Source: Antennarius striatus
Lineage: Eukaryota; Chordata; Actinopteri; Lophiiformes; Antennariidae
Direction: 5' to 3'
Assembly (NCBI RefSeq): GCF_040054535.1
Contig: NC_090784.1
Location: 5,379,501-5,443,500 of the forward strand
Length of the DNA: 64,000 nucleotides
The translations under genes were made by a program, and so were the position numbers. The notes under the pieces are model-generated. The model was not told the origin of the DNA and ran no database searches. It saw nothing but the letters and a program-made list of their open reading frames with translations. Shown piece after piece: positions 13,824 to 26,400 of the stretch; the stretch's first letter is position 1, and each line of letters begins with the position of its first letter.

Positions 13824-14809
13824 TAACATGCAATTTGTGTGGATCCCAACATTATTTCTGCACTGAGATGAGACAGGTAACAAGCTACATTATAGTTACA
13901 GTACAGGATATTACAATCTTTCCAAAAGCAATAGAATATGGCAGTTTATTTCACCCCTCTTAATGGATTGCATTTCTTCCTGCAATTTTATGATATTTAT
14001 TGAGGGGTAATCTTGCTGTGACATTGCTTTTCTGATGGATTGTGCACAATTATACTAGGAGAAGAAGTACAAAGGCAAGACTGTGGATGTGTTCATGCAT
14101 GAGCAGTGAGAGAGGGTGTGCTCATCAATATATCATATTTGGAAGCCCAGGTGTAGATCCCAGTGTAACCCAAGCTTTGGCCTCCCTTTACCCCTTCCTT
14201 CAGTACGTATACTTAGCCTCTGTCAATGTGACAGTCAACTGAGTGATGCTGTAGAACGTGGATTGAGGCTGAAAATGATACTCCAACCAGAGTTCCTCAT
14301 GACATTGTGCTTGCCATGTTGCAAACATTTGCACTATTTTCAGAAAATTGTAATGTACATTATAATAAGCATCTCATGTGAACACTGTTGATAATGTGTC
14401 ATATTCAAAAATGATGACATTATTTGCAGTCTTTAAAATGATTAAAATGTTATTGAATCTCAGTCATGCATACATTATTTCAAAACTTGTGAATCTTTTT
14501 TCTTTGATTGATCTCAATTGAGTCTAAATTGAAAATGGTCAAATTTACGAATACATATTTGGCCACTGCAAACGGAATAGAGTTTGTAAAAATTTTCAAG
14601 GCAAAGATTTTCCCTTTGAGTCTCACAAGATTAATTTACATCTTTGAAAACTATCAGATTAATTTCTGATTTTTATAATATTTTTAAACTATTATTGTTT
14701 TAGAATTATTCGATTTCGAGGAACCGAAAATAGAAATGATTTAATGTAATTCCAGTGACATCATAGCGACAGCAACAGCATACAATGCCAAAGTAATAAA
14801 AAAAATCAA

Positions 14810-14990
14810 CCAATAAAATGTTGAGATATACGTTAAATAACCAATCAAATATCTCCATTTATTTGAGCGGCGTATTGACCGACCAATCAGAAGTCTCGAT
14901 ACTACTGAGGGTTTTATTTGACATACACGGTTTCCGGCATTCTGTCACAAATTGCATTGGAGCTATAGCCGCTGACTTGTCATATCTGTA
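14810..14990 (+). promoter_or_regulatory. Probable IBTK promoter (CCAAT/ETS type, TATA-less)
   Basis: Three forward CCAAT motifs (14,810-14,814, 14,841-14,845, 14,883-14,887), one inverted ATTGG (14,956-14,960) and an ETS-like TTCCGGC (14,932-14,938) cluster within 150 bases. They lie just upstream of a candidate first exon. This is a common arrangement in housekeeping promoters and fits the broad expression known for IBTK. The start site itself is not visible. Confidence 0.5.
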
Positions 14991-15062
14991 GTAATGACTC
15001 TGTCGATGTACGTCGTTGATGCAGCATTGTTCATGTCACCTGTCTTCATTATCTAGCGGAAG
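14940..15062 (+). other. ibtk: Candidate non-coding first exon of IBTK
   Basis: The sequence after the CCAAT/ETS cluster ends at GCGGAAG with a strong donor, GTAGGAAAG, at 15,063. A pyrimidine-rich acceptor ending CTGTCAG at 16,315 lies 49 bases before the IBTK ATG. An untranslated exon spliced to 16,316 is therefore plausible. The 5' boundary is a guess. Confidence 0.4.
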
Positions 15063-15484
15063 GTAGGAAAGTAAACCACATTAAATTCTCTGGACCAAAA
15101 CGGCTAACGCTAGTTATTGATGAGCTGCCATTTAAGCTAGCTGCTAAAGTAGAATATGCTAACTCTTACTAAAATGTATGACAACTTCTCAAACTTTATG
15201 CACTTTCCCACTCCATGCGTTAGCTACTGCATTTGACGTGGTGTGAGATTAGCCTGTTCAAATATATTGAGTTGATATGAAATAGCTGTTCCTGCTAAAC
15301 GGTGGCTTGTAAATATTTCTCTTCACTGCAGCGTTTCTATAATTAATTAAGATCAGTTCATCTGATTATAATGAACTGAATATCGAGCCGTGCAGTTTCT
15401 CAAGCATATAACAAGGATGACTTCAGTCTGACTCAGCCAAACATAAAACAAAGTTTTTTGTAATTAGCCAGTTTATTCTGTTAC

Positions 15485-15485
<1 letters not shown>

Positions 15486-15527
<42 letters not shown>
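15486..15527. repeat. (TAA)n microsatellite
   Basis: About 14 uninterrupted ATA/TAA units within the presumed first intron of IBTK. Confidence 0.9.
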
Positions 15528-15530
<3 letters not shown>

Positions 15531-16364
15531 TCAACATTAAGAAGCCCCTCTACTAACTCTACAAAGCAATACCCACAGTACGTTGATTAAATATGAAATT
15601 TCCTGTATAGCTGTGTGCTTATAGTGAAGCTGCCAACTCAGGCTGTCCTGTAGTTTGTAATGAGGTCAGTGCTGTTCTGACCTTTGACCTCATCATAATG
15701 GATCACATCTTTGGTGCATATCCAGCATGCAAAGTTATACTTTTAGTTTGTATTTTGAAAACGTGTCAATGATGATTTTTTGTTTTAACAAATACTTTGA
15801 TTTCTCTTCCATAGGTGCGCTCTACAATTATGGAGTTTTGAAAAGAAGAGTGAGAATTTTGGGGGGGAAGAGGCCTTTCCCCTCAAGATTGATGGTTGGA
15901 CTGTTGGGAAAGAAGGTCATAGGATCGCTGAAATTCTTTCCTTTTTTAAAAAAATTATGTAGAGGAGAAACTATTTTTGAAGAAAGTAATTTACACAATT
16001 TTATACAAAACGCACAAAAGGGTTTGCATTTAGTCAAGTCCTGATGTCATTGTTTGCTGCAAGCACCTTACTTTGTCAGCAGATCTTAGTCGAAATGGTG
16101 GACTGAAACCAGACACACAGATTCTGGAGGTGCTAGGGTGCAGTGGAATCTCAACACAAGCACAATTCTAGCACTCCAAACCATTTCAACCTTTTTCTGA
16201 CATATTTTTCTTCATAAGAGCAGCTCTTAAGCGGTTTTTATTATTTTTGGTTTGTAAGTTAGATTTATATTGTTTTTTTTTAATTTATTTGCAACTGTGT
16301 GTGTTGAGCTGTCAGAACTACCAAAAGGGAGGAGGGTTCACTGTGAAGTTTTGGGGAATTCAGA

Positions 16365-16976
16365 ATGAATTTGGCGCCGCCAGAATGCACACCTAAATGC
16401 CGCTCACAACAGCATGCAGAGGAGGTTGTAGCAGCCTTAACGGGTGGCACTGAGGGTCAACTGCGGGTGTTCTTGACTTCATATTGCCACAATGCAGCAG
16501 CTTTGCGTGACCCGTTTGGTCGCACCGCCTTGCACCTGGCAGCTTCTCTGGGAAAGAAGGTCCTGCTGGAGTGGCTGCTGGAGAATAAGAGTGCTGACCT
16601 GATGGTGAAGGACAAAGAATCTGGCTGGACTGCTCTACATCGCAGTGCCTTCTATGGACAGATCCACTGTCTAATATCTCTGGTCAAGGTATGACACACA
16701 TGTTACCAAAAGCTAGTGGCCTTTTGAATTGTCCAAGACGTTCTTCTTCTATTGCAGTTTAGCAAATTGTCTATGTTATTTAGTAATATATTAAGTCACC
16801 AGTGAACCCATAAAAGGAAGCAGGTACTAGTTTTCATTACTAATTTTCAACTACTCTACCTATGTTTAACCTTGTCCAGCATGCAGGACTGCTCACTACT
16901 CAGGACAAGGAAGGTCTCTCTGTCCTGGACATTACAATGAAGGACCGACCATCACATGTTGTGTTCAAAAACACTG
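16365..16976 (+). CDS. ibtk: IBTK exons 1-2: start codon and ankyrin repeats
   Basis: Exon 1 (16365-16688, 108 codons, phase 0) opens at ATG in the context CAGAATGAATTTG. It carries two ankyrin signatures, FGRTALHLAASLGK and GWTALHRSAFYGQ, near residues 51-100. Exon 2 (16880-16976) adds a third, weaker repeat (QDKEGLSVLD) and ends in the family-typical phrase HVVFKNT before the RCC1 part. No upstream in-frame ATG is linked to this frame. Confidence 0.93.
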
Positions 16977-17160
16977 GTAAGAAAAACTGATGTTGTTTGT
17001 GCTTTCTCTGAGTAGGGATTTTAATTATCTACATGTAACCTGTATTTAGTTCACAATATAAGGAAGAATATGGCTGTTTGATCAGGACTCTTGGTTTTGT
17101 GGTCCTGAATGCATTTCACAGTCTTACCTGCATGTAGGACATTTCCTTTGTTTTTTTACA

Positions 17161-17229
<69 letters not shown>

Positions 17230-17373
17230 TTAGTCATTCATTCATCTTCAATGACGGCGTCTTCTGCTGTTGTGGGGTTGCTGGAGTATATCCCAGCTGG
17301 CTTGGGGTGTGAGGCAGTATACACGTTGTGTGCAATACCGGTGCACGGCACTCTTTGTGTATGTGTGTGTGTG

Positions 17374-17461
<88 letters not shown>

Positions 17462-20400
17462 ACAGTATTTATACTGTATATAATACACTACCCCTGCAAA
17501 AAATGTGACTTACACACATATTTTGTTGGATGCTTTGTTTATGACATGCTTTTGCAAGACTTCCTGTTAATAGTTGAATACAACATCAGAAAATTATATT
17601 TTCCATTTTTCCATTGAATTTTTTCCCCAGGAATTTGTATTAGTCATGCGAGAGTTGGTTAGCTACACTGAGTCTTTTTCAGCACATCCCACAGATTCCC
17701 AGTGGGGTGAGGTATGGAGGTCAGGTCTCTGTGGTGCCCAATCCATGAGTTAAAATTATCTCTCATCTCCCTGAAACACTCTTTTGGGATTTGAGGATGA
17801 TGAATCATGCCTTTGCCACCTAGGAATATGCACGTGCTGTCAGGGAAAAACAAATTCTTTGATGGGGAAAACCTGGTCATATTTAGGTAGTCTACTGACC
17901 GCATTGTTTGGGCACAAGATATTGCTGATCCCAGACCTGTCCAACTGAAGCAACCCCAGATCATAACACTGCCTCCAGTGTTATGTGCTGTAAACACAAA
18001 TCATGATGAATGCATCACTTCATCTGCCTGCCTTCTTTCCCTGTTGCTCCTGCCACTTGAGGACAGGGTGAATCGGGAAGTGTCAGAGCATGTGAGCTTT
18101 CCCAGTTTTTCAGCTCCTAAGCATTTTGACTAGCTTCACTGATTGATGTTTTCTGGAGGCTACACAGCAGTTTAGTCCCAAATCCAGGCTCTCCTTGCAT
18201 TGCATGGGTGGAAATATGTTTTCTATTAACCTTTAGTTCTATTGTACTGATGATTTGACATCATTAACAATTTTAACATTTTTCTGATGGGAGTCTCTGA
18301 ATTATTTACTTGGTTTAATTAAGACTTTTTTGTCTTAGTGTATTTGGCAGTATATATCTTACCAGTCATTATGATGTGAGTCTCACATTATGTACAAACT
18401 ACTTTCAGAAAAAGTTATGGGGGATATTTTAAGCACTAACTGTGGACAAAAATAACTTTGGTCTGATTTTCCTGGTTATTCTTCTCTCAGATTTAATTAG
18501 CGTAATTAATCCCACTTTAAATTGAATGTCACTGCTTCTTTTATATTTTCTTATGAGTTTCTTATGGTTGAAGGTTTTTGTATGAATCTGCTGTCCTTGC
18601 TTCTTTTAAATATGAGAAGAGGCATATTTACTGGCATTTGAGGCAATAGCAGTTGTGGCTCTGCTTTTAGTTTTGTTTTCTTTCTTGTCACAGACCCAAC
18701 TGAAGTTTACACATGGGGAAACAATACTAATTTCAGTCTGGGGCATGGTAACCAAGAGAGCCGACAGCATCCTGAGATTGTGGATGTGTTTGCCAGGACT
18801 GGAGTTTACATCAAGCAGGTAGGCTAACAGCACCCAGCAAATGTGTCAGCTCTCCAAGGAAGTAGAAAGTAATTTTCTACAATATACTGTATATCTTCCC
18901 TGACCTGAAAGCACAAGTCACAGCAGAGTTGTTTCTCATTCTAAGTCTGTGCCAACATGTGTTACATGAAAAAAAGCCACAGCTTGTGATTTTTCCAGAA
19001 AAGACAAACCATCTGGGTGAACCAGAAAGACTTTCCCTCGCCAAACTCTGGGTAACACACCTTGTCTTCAGGCTAAATCAGCTGTGGCACAAGTTCCTCA
19101 GAGATTTGCTCATACTGACTCATGGCTTCTCTAAGTGAAACATTTATTATATTGGATAATTTCAAAATGTCATTTTCATGAATAAATGAGGTTAGTGACT
19201 GTATAAAAATGGAACATTTTATTACCATGGGCATTATTAGTGGTGAACTCTTGACTTTGGAGGTGGGGGTTTAAGGGGAAATAAGACGCCAGCAGTCAAA
19301 CTAAGGCCAGAGTTGATGTACCAGGCAAGAAACTTCCCTCCATAGTCTTTATTTGTGTCTCTGCTAAGCCCGTGTGTGTATGGTGGTACCATGCCGCCCA
19401 GCAGTGCCAGCCTGGCTACTATTTCATGCATTTGTCATGTGAGTGCTCTTAATGTGATTAGAGTGTAAATCCCTTCCTCCCCCAAGTAGTGTTTACACAC
19501 CAGGTGCTAGTTATTGAAGCAGAACCACCAAGTTGGATTTGCTTTCACTTATATTTTCCATGTGTATTTGTTAAGTGAATCTGGGCTTTGTGTCACCATA
19601 TTATTGGTGTTTACAGAAGAAACCCTGTGTTTGAGTTTTCTGTCTGCCAGCAGGGCTTGTCATGCAGAGTAATTTCATAAAGCCTTATGGCTGGGGGACA
19701 GATGGATCTGATTTCATGACCACACAATGACCCAAGGGCACTGCACATACTCTTTGTCTTCCTGTCCCAATCCAGCAGGTGCCAGGGGTTAAATATTAAT
19801 TCCACAATGACATGATTTTAATTAAATGAACTACGCTGGTGTGTGTGCACGTGTGTGAATGTTCAAATCAATGTGATACTTTGGGATACATCCATGCTTT
19901 CTATTGAAAGCCTGAGAGGGGCAATGTATTAGTAATGATGTTTGCTTTTCCACTTGTTCCCTGGCCTTTATTGCCTCAGTGTTTTACCATCACTACAAGA
20001 GGACTTGGCTGAGGGACATGGAAAGAGACACAATATAGTCTCTACCATGAGGTCAAAATTATTTGACAAGATCATTAGTCAGCCTTCATTATGATTTGTA
20101 TAACATTTTAAAATCATGAACAAAAAAAAATCCTATTATGTTGTTGTTTGTATACCTTTGCTCTCATTTAGGTGGTTCTGTGCAAATTCCACTCCGTGTT
20201 CCTGTCACAGAAAGGCCAGGTGTTCACCTGTGGACATGGACAGGGAGGACGCCTTGGTCATGGAGACGAACAGACTTATCTGGTGAGACATGTTAGAACA
20301 TTACTTTACCCTGTGTGTTACATTTTTTAACATGCTGTAAATTAAATAATCAAATGATCAAATGTAAAATAATCAAAATTATATGTATTTTTTTAAGCTG

Positions 20401-23400
20401 TTGCTTGATTAAGTGTAATAAAAAAAACGAATTAACCAAGGTTTTATTGTATATCATCCACTTTTTACTTTTCTATTTTCATAAATAATATTTATATAAT
20501 TGAGAGAAGTGACAAGGTAGAATTTGAAAACTTGTTGAATGTATGTTAATATTTGTCAGTTTGAAAAACAAATGACTCGGATATTCAGCGTAGGCTGTTT
20601 GTATACAGTTTGCATTAAAGGCTTGTTGAAAGGCTTGTTGAATCGCTTTTATCCATTTTTGTTGTTCGCCTCATGAATTTGAAGGGTCTTCCTCGACCAC
20701 AGTCACAAATTAAAGCCCTAGATGTTCTTTGTCTAAGATTAAATATCTGAAGCTGCAGATGTTTATAGTCTCTTCATGATTTACTACACTGTAGACAAGG
20801 TAGGTAACTAGAAACATACTTCAATAAAATACTGTACAGATAAACACCAACTAAAACATGAGTGAATTTAAATAGAAAAAAAATACACACACACACAGTG
20901 CGCCCTTGTTCTATGTGGTTAATGTGTTCCAGGAACCAGACGCGATTAATGAATTCCGCGATAGAGCTATGAACTACTTATTATTTATGATAATTTAAAC
21001 GTTTATTACCCTCCTCATACTGCTATTAAACCACCTTATATCTGTATTGCTGTTCAGATAGTATACATATTTTACATATTCAATTTTTCTTTTTTTTCTT
21101 ATATTTATCCGACAGGCTAACTGCAACCTTCAGAATGGTATTTTGTACTGTCTCGTGAAAACGTGGGTCTGCATGAAAAATAAAGATTCTGATTCTATTA
21201 CCTTTTCCCACACTCTTATCGCCTGTTTAAAGCACTTTTGTGTCTCACGTAAGTCCGAGACTCATGGAACCAAGCGCACGTCTGGATGCCGTCAGCCAGT
21301 AGAATGTGCGTACGGTAACACGTGACTGCCTACCAAAAATCCACAATGAGGTGAAGTCACGAGCGTTGATGCGCGAATGCGTGAGGCCGCACTGTGTCTG
21401 TGTGTGTATGTATATATTAACAAGTCTTCACAATAAACTTCAGGGTAATATTATAAGATGCTATCTTACAGTAGTTCAGTAATTGCATTCAGTGAAACAC
21501 AAAACATCGGAGCTCCTGTGTCAACCGTCTGAGTGATTGTCTGTAAATTGTTATAATTAAGGCCCAGATATAAACTGAGTCTTTTCCTGGTGCTTACAAT
21601 TCAGTTGAGGAATGCTGCCACACAAAATGCAGCAGGAACCCTCTTATCTGCAGCTCAAAGATTCAGTAACTCAGTTATTTATTTTTTTATTCTTTCCTCT
21701 CATCCACAGGTTCCTCGGATGGTGGAAGGTCTGATGTCCCACCACTGCTCCCAGGTGGCAGCAGCTAAAGACCACACGGTGGTCCTGACCGAAGAAGGCT
21801 ATGTTTACACTTTTGGCCTCAACACATTTCACCAGCTAGGTCTGTCACCTCCTCCTGCCTCAGCACACGTCCCCAAACAGGTAGGAGGGGGCAGGCAGGC
21901 GAGTGGAATGGGGCCGATGATATATTGTCTTAATAGCATTTGCTTGCTTTTGTATACATGTTCAGTGTGCTCTATAATTTATAGATATGTATTCATTTTG
22001 GCTTCATCAGTACTTTTTACTTTGACAATTATCTCTGCTATATTTAAAAAATTTCAGACTTTGTTTCATTGCCTGTGTGATGTGTTGTGTGTGTAGGTGT
22101 TTTCCAAGACACTGAAAGGTAGGACAGTGATTGGTGTTGCAGCTGGAAGGTTCCACACAGTGCTCTGGACCAGGGAGGCTGTCTACACAATGGGGCTCAA
22201 TGGAGGACAGCTGGGTACGTCTCAGCGTAGAAGGTTTAACAAAAGCAGTCTTGCAAGAGAGTGACCCTAAGTACTGTTCCACTTAAGGAAAAATATTTTT
22301 AGGAAGTTTTACTACAAATGTTGATGCTATTGTGGAATTTTTAGATCTTTAAAATCAGACTTGTGTGATGCAGAAATATTTTTTTAAATATAATTCACTC
22401 ATTCATTAACCTCCCATACCCGCTTCAATCGCTGTCGCGGGTCGCAGAGGGCTAGAGTCGATCCCAGTGCACTGGGGCGTGAGGCAGGGTACAATCCGGG
22501 TGCGACGCCAGTGCACTGCAGAACCACATGTAGACAAGCTAGCACACACACCTACCGGCAATTTGAAGCCAGGTAATTGCCAGCAGTTCATGTTTTTGAA
22601 GGTGAGAGGACATGGGGAGAACATACAAACACCACACGGAGCGGGACTTAAACCGTGAACCGCCTTGCTTTGCGGCCTTTTTTAAATATAATTTTCATTT
22701 TTAACTAAAAGACTCCACCTGTGTTGATCTCCAGGTTACCTGCTGGATCCCAATGGAGAGAAATGTGTGACAGCCCCCCGGCAGGTGTCAGCCTTGCACC
22801 ACAAGGATGTTTGCATAGCAATGGTAGCAGCTAGTGATGGAGCAACAGTTGTTGTGACTGAGAAGGGGGACGTCTACCTTCTGGCTGACTACCAGTGCAA
22901 GAAAATGGCTTCAAGGTGAAACAGACAGAATAATTTAGTACACTGAATAACTGTAAATGACTCAACAATCCTTGTTTTTACTCTTCTCCTCTTTCAGAGG
23001 ACAAAGCTTCCATTTAAAAAAAGACCTTTGACCTTCTCTCTTAATGTAGACTTTGAGGAAAGTGTCCGATTGCAGAAGTAGCTGGCACCTATCTTTTTAA
23101 TATCTAATGATCATTCCTAACCTTCAGAAGGCTGCATATCAGAATGCAAGGCATCATGAGATTATTTGTCTGGCAAAGGTATAGCTCTGATTTCCAAGGA
23201 ATATTGTTTTTACTGTTTGCTCTTTTTTTGTTATACATCTGTTTATTCTGAATCACTTCTTATAGTCCACTGTATGCTGGTAAGAAAACTTAGTTATAAG
23301 AAAAGAGTGGTTTCACCTGAGTGCGGTAACATTGATGATGAAATAAGTGAACCCGAAGCCTCATAGATCTTGATCGGCTGATGATTAATTCGTGAATATT

Positions 23401-26400
23401 GTATCTAATATGAATATTTTGATTGGTCTGTTTCAGGCAACTCAACATCAAGAAGGTTGTGGTCTCGGGTGGTGGTTTGGACCATCGTGTGATTTCCCAG
23501 ATCCTGAAAGAGGGAGGAGGGGAGAAGTTGACCATCTTAGCATTAGATGAAGCTGGGAGGGTAAGATTATTTAGAAAGTACCAGAAGAAAGGCATTTCTA
23601 ATTTCTTTCTGAAACTGGCTCTATCTTATTATTACAAATGTAATACAAGGTATCATGCTGTTTTTCTTTTTTTAAAACATTGTTTTATTTCCCTCATAAT
23701 CTAACCTATGTTACAAGTAGATGTTTGTAGGATCCTGAGACAGACGCTACGGCTGAAAAAGGTCAGTAAAGCTTGTGTTGAACCTTGAGCTTAAATCGTC
23801 TTCCTCTGTCTGTCAGGTGTTTTGCTGGCGTTCCAGCAGCAGCTCGGTGAGACAGTGCCGGTGGGCGTACGGCCGTCAGGTTTTCATATCGGACATCGCT
23901 CTCAGCAGGAACAGCATGATGTTTGTGACTCCGGAAGGGGAGGGGTTCAGTGGCATGTGGGCTGGAGAATACAGGATGTACTGGGAGAAGAAAGGTAACA
24001 AATTTAGCAGCATGATATTTTATGTTATTTCAGAACTTTTCATAGGACTTATGTTGATTATTTTCTAATATGATTAAATAATTATTGGACTTACTCTATT
24101 AATTACTAAATGTGATCTTAAAGATTAACATTCTCTCCAAACATTTTGGTTTTTGGTGTTAAGGTAATTGCTAGTAAGATGAAAACCTATGATCATAAAA
24201 AATTATTATTAGTAAAAACAAAGTGACAATAGGAGAGTTGTTCGAACTGAATGTGTCATTAAAATGTCATCGGGTGTTGAAAGAAAGTTGAGGCAGTAGT
24301 AGTGACGAGGAGGCCTCCTCTGGAATCCATTATGCAAATTATGGATAGACAATATGACTTATTTTAATTGTAATCTGTCTTGCTCTAATCTTCCAGAGGT
24401 CAGCGTGGAGGTTTGTGGACATTCAGATACTGGAACACTATATGAGCGAATAAGACTCGAGAGACTCCCATATGTGCACAGAGCTGTCAGTATCACCATG
24501 GACTCTAAAGGTCGAAATTTTGGGGTACTTCAGTCCGACCCCAAGACAAGGTGAGATCACTTTCTTTAAGCAGAGAGGATAGAAAGTAAACTTGAAGCCT
24601 TTAAAGACTTTTTTTGGATCAGACACAGCGGTGAAAGCTGTGCCAGTCGGTTAACTGCTGCAGTGATAAAGCTTCAGCCAAGAGACATGAAACACTTCCA
24701 CTCCGGTTGCACTGCTAAAACTACTAGTGACTACCTCGAGAATGATAATTGAAGTGGAAATGAATGATATTATGGAACAGAAGATGGAGATGAATTCCAA
24801 CCCTCACCTAATGAGATAATCCCAGTCGGTGAATAAAAGAGGTTTCATAATACCAAATGGAGGCTGGCTGACCATTATGGTTGTTTCTTCAGAATTTTTC
24901 TGTAATTCATTATTAAAAACGATCTGTTTCCCGTATACATATGTAGTTGTTTGGTACAATGTCAAAAAAACATTATAAGGTATTGTTTATTAGTGATAAA
25001 GAATTATTTATTAGTAAAAAATGTTGGATTATACAGAACATTGAACACAAACATCAAAAAGAGTTTGAACAGCTTTACTGGAAACAGATCTTATGATTTA
25101 AATACAAAACTCTGCCATCTGGAGGTGGAAACCTGTTCCTTAGGAGATGGAAGCAAGATCAATGTTTTAAAGCGTCATATCACCAGGTACTCAATCCGAA
25201 TATTAGGTTGCTATATTTAGCCAGTTGGGCATCATGCAAAGTAATGGACTATCCATCTTATCAGGACGAGTGTTACAGACTCATTATGTTTATTTTTAAC
25301 ATTCATTTCTTCAGTGGAGCCAGTATTATAGCATGGTGGCTTTTTGATAGATTTATCATGCTCCTGTTCTGTTTAATTGATATGACGTACAGTAGAGTCA
25401 ACATGATATGCTTTTCTTCAATTTTTTTTCCCTGCAAAAGACGTTTTCTTGTTAGAGAACATTTTGACTCTATTTCTAAGTAACATTTCGATACAAATAA
25501 GTGCCTGATGTCTTTACACATGATTTGCACAAGTATACTAATTGTTGTGATGTGACAGATGGTACACTGTTCCAATTAATCAATACATTCTTTATACAGC
25601 TTGTACGAGATCCCCATCACTTCTCCATCCTCCTTCAACCAACACTTCCGTAGCCTTTTAGATGAGGCTGAAGAAATGGACAGCATCCATGACGTGACCC
25701 TTCAGGCTGGCGATCGCACCTTTCCTGCCCACAAGTACATCCTGTCCATGAGGTCCGAGTTTTTCCGCAGACTGTTCATATCTGAGCACAATGACGTCGC
25801 TGAGGAGCTTGATGAAGATGTGAGGAAGAGTGAAGATGCCGTGGGTTGTGATTTGTTCATATTGGAGAAGATGTCGGCGGATATGCTGGAATACGCCTTG
25901 CACTTCATCTATGCAGACTCCTGTGAGCTCCTGGTCCACGGGGCTCGTCCAAAAGTCTCAGTGGGAAAAGACCAGGTGAGGGAGAGAAAAGACAACATCA
26001 TATTCATTTACTGATGTCCTTGGATAAGCTGTTTCTAAATCCTGAACTCCATGTTCCACTGCCCACCCTGTTTTGGTTAGGTCACCAAGCAGGAGGATCT
26101 CATCAGCAGCATGCAGGATTTGAGTCTGAAAGGTCGTTCGGCCCTGGAAGTGTACCGCTCCCTTTCTCCTGCAGCCAAAAGAGATACTGACAAGGCCAAA
26201 AACAAGTGTGTTAAGACAGGCAAGAAGGAAAAAGGAGGGAAGGGTGACAAGGCTGGGTCCAACAACGCTGGAGCCAACCCTGTGAAATCTTTACAGGCCG
26301 TTGCAAAAAGGCTGGGCCTTGGAAGCCTGTCTGCACGGTGAGGAATGACATACAGTATACACCAGACCCGAGGCCAGTTGGTGTTAACTTTTATTCATAA

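Larger units (their letters stand above)
11808..14809. other. Spacer between divergent TPBG and IBTK genes
   Basis: This 3-kb spacer should hold the TPBG promoter and 5' UTR, probably in the somewhat GC-richer part 11,808-12,320. I see no clear TATA box or splice pair that fixes a TPBG first exon. A SINE and an ATT microsatellite lie at 13,396-13,821. I recognise no coding sequence. Confidence 0.5.

Noticed and set aside
15727..16044. 105-codon plus-strand open frame upstream of the IBTK start
   Set aside because: Lies in the presumed first intron, has no recognisable motif, and is rich in poly-purine runs.
17109..17617. Several open frames of repeated Thr-His or Cys-Val
   Set aside because: Translations of the CA/TG arrays.
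21590..22096. 168-codon continuous frame around IBTK exon 5
   Set aside because: Only 21,710-21,880 is coding; both ends read through intron sequence beyond clear splice sites.
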